Source: Gerris lacustris (taxonomy: Eukaryota; Arthropoda; Insecta; Hemiptera; Gerridae). From it: a stretch of 64,000 nucleotides of DNA. The notes beneath the pieces were generated by a model, which had not been told where the DNA came from, searched no databases, and saw only the letters and a list, made by a program, of their open reading frames with translations. Below are positions 58,000 through 64,000 of this stretch, in pieces. The stretch is taken from contig OX578276.1 of the NCBI GenBank assembly GCA_951217055.1, positions 139,834,013 through 139,898,012 on the forward strand, written 5' to 3'. Made by a program: the position numbers and the translations under genes. Numbering within the stretch: position 1 is the first letter of the stretch; the number at the start of each line of letters is the position of its first letter.

Positions 58000-58648
58000 C
58001 TTCGTTTTTATTAGCTTGCTTTCTTGTTTGTCCGGTACAAATCTGGCAATCTATTTCTAACTAACTTCCCGAATAGGTAGACATTTGAAACGTTTAGCAT
58101 AGCTCAGAACACGATGAAAATGCATTCTTTTAATACTTTTAGCCATCTTTCAGCAGAATTTAATTCGTTTTCAACAAATTTTGCTGTATGGAAAGTTAGT
58201 TCGGAAAAAATCCGCAAGTTATTTTATTTGTTTTGCCATGTCCCATATTTACGCAATCTTCATTTTGACGGATTTCAAATTTGTGATTTTTATAAGTAAG
58301 AGATAAACATTGAATGACAGCAAAACAGGAAATATATCGATTATATTATTTATCGATTATATTATTTATCGATTATATTATTTCAAATCTATCGATGGCA
58401 CGGATTAGATTTGGTGTTGGGGAGATCCGTTGTACAAAGATTTGTCCTTTTATAGGTTTAAGATCAGCTCTCTAGATGGTTGGTCATTTATGTGAAGTAA
58501 ATAAATTTGGAACTATTTTTTTTTTTTTTTTCACTAACATTATATATTATATAACAATAACAATTATATTATCAACATTACATACGATTCAACAGAAAAT
58601 TTAAAAACGTAGTATATAAAAAGTTCTTTTTATCTTGAAATTATATTT
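58000..58648 (-). repeat. H repeat, uninterrupted copy
   Basis: Reverse orientation of 39818-40082 plus 41400-41775 and lacking both insertions; the join reads AAATAATATAATCGATAAAT on the minus strand near 58389-58360. Three tandem 18 bp units TTATCGATTATATTATT(T) (58334-58384) replace a single unit in the other copy. Confidence 0.85.
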
Positions 58649-59257
58649 AATGCTGAAGTCAACAAATTAGCTATTTACTAATTTACTAATAATGAAAGTA
58701 CTAAGTTTTAATAATGAAAATTGATTTTGAACGTTAGTGTGGCATAAAGTTTTGAAATAACTATCTATGTAACTAGATCCTTGTTTACATTTATTAGGAA
58801 AAACATTTTATTAGTTTTCGGACCCTTAATAGTGCCTTACATGTTCCCTTGTCATGAATATTTATATAATTTACATAAATGTAAACATATTGATGGATTA
58901 TAAAATAGTCTGGTTAATAAAACCAGCAAAAAACTCATCTCTGTAAATACTCTCCCCCTCGACCAGTCAAATATCAGTTCTGTATGAATCAAATAAATAT
59001 TTGGTTTTGATATGATTTTTTATTTTTATTCAATTCTATTCTATTTTATCTGAAAAAAAACTCTTATCTTTATATAATATAAGAAATCCACGACAAGAAG
59101 AAAAAAAAAGCTTATTTTTTTGTTGAAGTGCATTTGTAAAATATTTACAGATCAAATATTGGTATATTATTTCTATTTGGATAGGCTAATGCTGAGAAAA
59201 GTCAAACTCTATTTTTATCTTTTGTTGAAGGCAAAAAAATAAAAATAAAGGCAGGCG
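58649..59257. other. unassigned AT-rich sequence
   Basis: No gene or bounded element is seen. Confidence 0.25.
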
Positions 59258-60152
59258 GTTCTGACTGTTTATGCGGTAAAGAGATAAAATTACATGTGGA
59301 TACTTAGTAACAAATACTATGAACTATTACAAATTTACATGTAAAACCATTTTTACCAAAATTTAAAACTGTGGTTTATGGGTCCTTGTGAGAATGACGA
59401 CTTATTTAACCACACAATATCTGACTAATGAGCTTCGAATTAGAAATAAAATTAGTAAGGTACAGCTTTGATAAAGAAAATTTAAACTATATTGTTTTTA
59501 CTAAGTATACATTGTTTAAACTAAAATAGTTACGTAAAATGTATTTTTCTCCAGCAGGGAGAAGAAGTTATGATTTTGAATTAGTTTAGGTTTAGAGGGA
59601 CAAAAGTAAGTCTTTTCTTCCCTGAACTCAAAAAGTAGGGCAAAAAAGTAAAGATTTCAACTTAATTATTTTATAAATAGTAGAAAATGAATGGCTAATG
59701 TAATAAAGATGTTAAAATCAGGTTGGCGACACTGCATTTCCGACCATGTTTATCTTTTTTTTATAACCTGCATCTATATAACCTTCTATTTGAGTTTAAT
59801 TCCAATTCTTATTTGTTCTTAATATTGAATCTCTTATATTATCTGTTAATAAAAGTGCTAATAATTATTGTTATTTATTAAAATAATAAATAAAAACTGT
59901 GCAATGGACGAAAATGTGAATTTTCTTCCTATTGGAGATAAAATATTGTATGTACCTCGTGAGTAAAGTGCCATTATTCCCCTCGCGATAATTATCTCCC
60001 GATGCGCAGCCGAGGGAATTTAAGAGTCTAATTCCCTCGGCTTCACCTCGGGATTTAGGGACCACGGTTCCTTTGGCTTCGCCTCAAGAACCGACTTTTT
60101 CGCTCAGGGAATAATGGCTTACTTTACTCCCTAGGTGCATAAATAACTATTT
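59258..60152 (-). repeat. right arm of the inverted repeat pair
   Basis: Reverse complement of 54093-55070 with scattered changes and small gaps. It has the CCCTCGGCTTC-type modules (59995-60090) at the outer end and GGTTCTGACTGTTTATGCGG at the inner end. It ends GTGCATAAATAACTATT. The flanks just outside the two arms do not share an evident target duplication. Confidence 0.8.
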
Positions 60153-60979
60153 CATTTTCAGGGATCTAAACATACTGGAGTTTAAAATAGATGTGATCAA
60201 GGAACTACATATTGGAAATAATTTGTAAGAGAAAAAGTACTCAAATTAGGGGACAAAACTTAAAGAGGATTAACTGTAGTACAACAAATAACTAGACAAT
60301 ATTGCAGAAAAAGAAGTGCGACAAGACTAAAAAACTATCAAAATTGTACATATTGCACTGAAGGAAAACTAATAACTAGGCCGTGTTGTAAAAAAAGTTG
60401 CGGGGCAAGGCTAGAGAGTTAGTTAGAACTAATAAAATTACAATTAAAAGTTAGCTATAATATTCTGGTAACAAATACTTAGGATGTTGGTACTATGTTT
60501 GTACTTGTTGGTACTTTGAGTACCTATGTTAGGTTGTAGACTGTAGATACTAGAAACTATGTTCAGACGTTCAGAAGTCTAGTATAGTCTATTATAGTTC
60601 ATAACCCTTAGATGTAAATAAATTTTACGAATGTTGTTGGAATTTTAAACTATGTTGTTTTTATGAATAACCTCATCTCACTAATTATTATTTTTATTTT
60701 TTAATAAATTTATTGAATAAAAAATATATATACATAAAAAACATTTAGTACATCAATTTATCTAATTCTATGAGTAGTGTTTTCAAATTTTACATTTTAG
60801 CACTACAAAGAGTTATCTTTCCACTAGAGAACATGGAGTCCTGAGCTGTGGAGAGAGAATTTGATTGTAACCTATCATTTTAACCTCTTTTTCTAATTTA
60901 TCTATTATACCAAATCCTCGGAGGATTTGGCATTGCAATCTAACTATTAATGCGGCACATAAAGAACTCGCGTAAAATT
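60153..60979. other. unassigned AT-rich sequence
   Basis: No gene or bounded element is seen. Confidence 0.25.
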
Positions 60980-61560
60980 GTACTCTTATATCGGCCACAT
61001 TAGTTTTCAATATGGCTTCCAGAAAATATATTTCATGGAGGAACTAACATATTCCTAATCTACCTGAAAGAGCTTTAAAATTAGATACAAGATGCTTCAT
61101 ATAAGCATACATTTTTTCTTAAACATTTTTTATTTCCTCATTTCGGCCATATTTGTTTTCGTAATACCGCCCGGCAAACAATGAAAATTTTGTACTAATA
61201 GCTACTTAATCTTTTCTACTTGTCAAGATCTTCAAAACTTTGTATAACATGTCATACTAATGCTGACTATCATCTTGATATAATATGAAGCTTGAAATTT
61301 TAATAGTTACTTTTTTTCCTACTCTTAAATACCTTTAAAACTATATAATATAACAATTCATGCTGATTAAAACCTTTTTTAGTCATCCACCATATTGGCA
61401 GCCATTTTTAAAATATTAAGTTTGCTATTTTTATAGTTACATATTCTTTTCCTACTATTCAAAATCTTTCAAACCATGTATAATATTATGTCATGTTGAC
61501 AATAACCTTTTTTTATTCTTCTGCCATATTTTCCACCATCTTTAAAACTTTTCCGTTAGG
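60980..61560. repeat. diverged ~120-150 bp modules with CGGCCAT(A/T)TT(A/T)GTTTTC
   Basis: Modules begin near 60990, 61140, 61385 and 61510 with CGGCCACATTAGTTTTCAAT, CGGCCATATTTGTTTTCGTA, CACCATATTGGCAGCCA and GCCATATTTTCCACCA. They share a TTCCTA(A/C)T...CTT(T/C)AAAA segment, and three of them a CATGT(C/A)ATA segment. A related single module lies at 37545-37690. Strongly decayed. Confidence 0.4.
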
Positions 61561-63104
61561 CAAATATATAAACTTTTCATACCCGATTCTCTGAAATGAA
61601 GAACTCATTACGCTCGTTGAATAATGAATACGGACAGAGAAGTCTTACTAATTTATCATGTGCCAAGCAATGCTTATTGATTTATTTAGATTAATTAATG
61701 GCTCGAAGCTTCCACTTTTTGTATTTCTTCTTTTAATCTTTAAGATTCTCATGAGATTCTGCTGTGGATAAAGCAGACTTGTATTCTGTACGTATAAATC
61801 CCATGACATTTCTTTTAACCATTAATTGTAGAGAGCAATGTGAAATGCTAGATATTTCTAAGTTAATATGAACACGTACTAGACGTCTGTATATATATAT
61901 ATATATAAAAATATACGTGAAAGATATATTTACATGAGTAGAAAAGGAACGGTAGAAAAAGCAAGTAGTTTGACGAGCGTGTATGTGAGATTTTATCAGA
62001 TTACAATGGTCAGGCGGGGTGTAGTTATCGGTGACAGGTATTTCCTGAGCGTTTTACCGAGGCTTCACATGTTGGCCTGGAGGCTAGACTTGCCGTGTCT
62101 CTTCAGGTCTACAGGGGCCTCTCAAGCCTTTATGACCCGGCCTATCTTTCATCTTGAAGCTCCGTGTCTTTTACCACTTGACTAAGGTCTACGTGCAGGT
62201 ACAGGCACCGCTATTTTAACTCCTAACATCCTTCCAGAGGTTCGTATCAGCAATCTTCATACCTAATACTCTGTCAAGAGACGCATAACTCTACCGTATA
62301 CTTTTAGCTTGTAACAAGTTTATTCAGTTAATATTGTTTATCATCAAGCTGAACACAGAAGATATAAGTTGAGTCGAAACACCTTGTTTGGGGGAAGTCA
62401 CGCATGATGGCACATGATCAAGTTCTACAAACCATTCATAATAATAAATCAATCCTGACGTTAAAATCTCATTTATTGAAAGTGATAACAAATTAATTTA
62501 ATCCTTAGCCACGAGCTTTAACTCTGAAAGATGATTTTTCAACGCCTACGTAAGGTACGTCAGACGTCAAACTTTTATTGGTAATTATAATAATTTGATA
62601 AATATTGTCTCTGTTACAAAATACCGATTGAACGAAATGAATTACAACCAATTAATTGATTACCCGCGTACAATTACTCTACACGCAACCCAATTGTAAA
62701 AGAAATTATAAAAAACCACTTTCTATTGATAATTTTTATTTCACTGAAGATTGTTTTTACTGTTACAAACCAGTATTTATAGAACAATGAAAAATAAACG
62801 TTTTGGTCTTGTTTACTCATCGAATATTGTTTACTCATAGGCTGTTTAAGTAATTAGCATCTATATGCTTCGTGTGGAAATATACATCTTTTCAGTATGA
62901 GTATGTATGTATATAGAAATAACTTGTAAATAGGAAAAAGGAAAATTAATGAAAGAATTAAAAATCATACAATAGACGTCACAAAATGAGATTACGGTAA
63001 ATGATATCATCCAATGATAGTGTGATCAAAATGGCATTAAACATTTTCCGTTTACTGTTATCAGTATTTCGTTTATTGTGATCAAAGTCGAGATCGCTGC
63101 AATT
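61561..63104. other. unassigned; GC-richer patch 61950-62230
   Basis: The plus frame 61934-62185 (MSRKGTVEKASSL..., RFYQITMVRRGVVIG) lies in a composition unlike its neighbours, but I recognise no domain and see no second copy, so exon or old element is undecided. Confidence 0.25.
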
Positions 63105-63690
63105 ATTTTAGAACGAAGTTCCTTATGGCACGTGTTACGGCGCAGCGTCTGGAGCCCGGGAGTGAATCCGAAAAAAACCAACCGTCACGTCACAAAACCA
63201 ACCGTCACGTCACAAAACCAACCGTCACGTCACAAAACCAACCGTCCTGTCACAAGACCGACCGTCACGTCACAAAACCAACCGTCACGTCACAAAACCA
63301 ACCGTCACGTCACAAAACCAACCGTCCTGTCACAAGACCGACCGTCACGTCACAAAACCAACCGTCCCGTCACAAAACCAACCTTCACGTCACAAAACCA
63401 ACCGTCACGTCACAAAACCAACCGTCATACAAAACCGACCTTCACGAAATTTACCGATGACGATAACTTGAGTAAACAATGACCGATTTAGTTGAAATTC
63501 GGAACACAAGTTCATTTTACCAATGCCCAGGACGAGTTTGTTGGACAACGTAATCCGCCCAAGTGTTCGCAAACAACGCTCGCGTAAACGTGAACTTCAA
63601 ATGTAAAATTAGAATTTTAGGACGGGAAAAAATTCTCACTCTCACTTCATCTATTCAATGAGACAAACAACTTTTGTCGTCTACTGTAAA
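63105..63690 (-). mobile_element. G repeat copy 2, with internal minisatellite
   Basis: Reverse of the right part of 22889-23795: GAACGAAGTTCCTTATGGCA, GGAGCCCGGGAGTGAA, CGATGACGATAACTTGAGTA, CCAATGCCCAGG, AACGCTCGCGTAAACG and CTATTCAATGAGACAAACAA in matching order. Two overlapping plus frames here are translations of the minisatellite, not genes. Confidence 0.75.
63178..63435 (+). repeat. 20 bp minisatellite CCAACCGTCACGTCACAAAA
   Basis: About 13 units with exact 20 bp period. Variant units with CCTGTCACAAGACCG occur at 63241-63260 and 63321-63340, i.e. 80 bp apart, so a four-unit block was duplicated. The ancestral state (two or three short GTGACGG units) is in the homologous place at 23700-23735. 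Confidence 0.9.
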
Positions 63691-64000
63691 ATTGTTTTTA
63701 AAAGAAGGGGCCCTCTATCTTCTATCTAGTCTTATTTCAACTACTGAGGGCCCTCACCTTAAATAAAATGTAAGTGTAAACTTATTATTAAAATTATAAT
63801 TATGCATTGTAAAAAAATCATAAAGGTCGAAATATATAATTATAATTACAGTAGGCACCACTTAATGCAGGGACGGATGAGGGCTCCGCGGAAATTTCAA
63901 AACAAATCTGAAAGAATAAGAATCATTGAAAGACTAAAACATACTCCGAGTTTTTAGACTGCGGTCCTTCGTAATAAGGGGGTGAGGGGAACGACCCTAG
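63691..64000. other. unassigned sequence to window end
   Basis: No gene is seen. GGGCCCTC and GAGGGCCC occur at 63708-63715 and 63745-63753. Confidence 0.25.

Noticed and set aside
63078..63482. 134- and 111-codon frames with PSRHKTN repeats
   Set aside because: A 20 bp repeat read in different frames gives regular peptides. The sister repeat copy has no such frame, so there is no sign of protein selection.

Overview
The window is AT-rich eukaryotic DNA with no intact gene that I can support. It is a dense, nested bed of mostly non-autonomous mobile elements and simple repeats. The fossil set (P-element/THAP9-like, MULE, pogo/Tigger and LINE remnants, many small elements with GACAGACAGACA-type internal tracts) fits an arthropod, most likely an insect and possibly a hemipteran. 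That is inference from repeat style; nothing here fixes a species.

Layout: 0.8-1.4 kb holds a broken LINE reverse transcriptase. 2.6-9.3 kb holds the first copies of several dispersed families: R2 (ends AGGGTCCGTAGG), R1 (a ~600 bp repeat ending in hairpins near GGTAAGCTCGGAAGC), C (a ~580 bp element with a conserved small ORF) and M1 (a TA-flanked foldback). 11-16.3 kb is mostly R1 copies, a tRNA-like inverted repeat and an 842 bp SINE-like insertion with an internal 5S rRNA-derived segment and an 11 bp target duplication. 18.1-19.5 kb is a P-element-like transposase fossil cut off by a tandem repeat. 20.5-25.7 kb holds an inverted repeat, a C copy, and a 1.5 kb inverted-end element studded with the motif GTAATGAGTGTTAC. 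26.7-27.1 kb is a probable LTR. 30.1-31.3 kb is a head-to-head pair of LINE-derived copies forming a long palindrome. 34.8-38.8 kb has an R3 repeat, a 43 bp satellite-like array and a tandem pair of C elements. 39.8-41.8 kb is a repeat with two insertions, for which 58.0-58.6 kb is a paralogous empty site. 43-54 kb is R1, R2 and R3 copies plus a large AT microsatellite inside an 86 bp inverted repeat. 54.1-60.2 kb is the most structured block: two ~0.9-1 kb inverted arms enclosing a MULE-derived element with a captured transposase fragment, one arm of which is interrupted by a TA-flanked pogo-type element. The right end carries a 20 bp minisatellite grown inside another dispersed repeat.

The coding remnants are parts of separate mobile elements and do not form a host pathway. 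Most long open frames are AT-rich chance frames or lie in repeats. Boundaries come from reading copies against each other by eye and are approximate unless both a terminal repeat and a target-site duplication are named.
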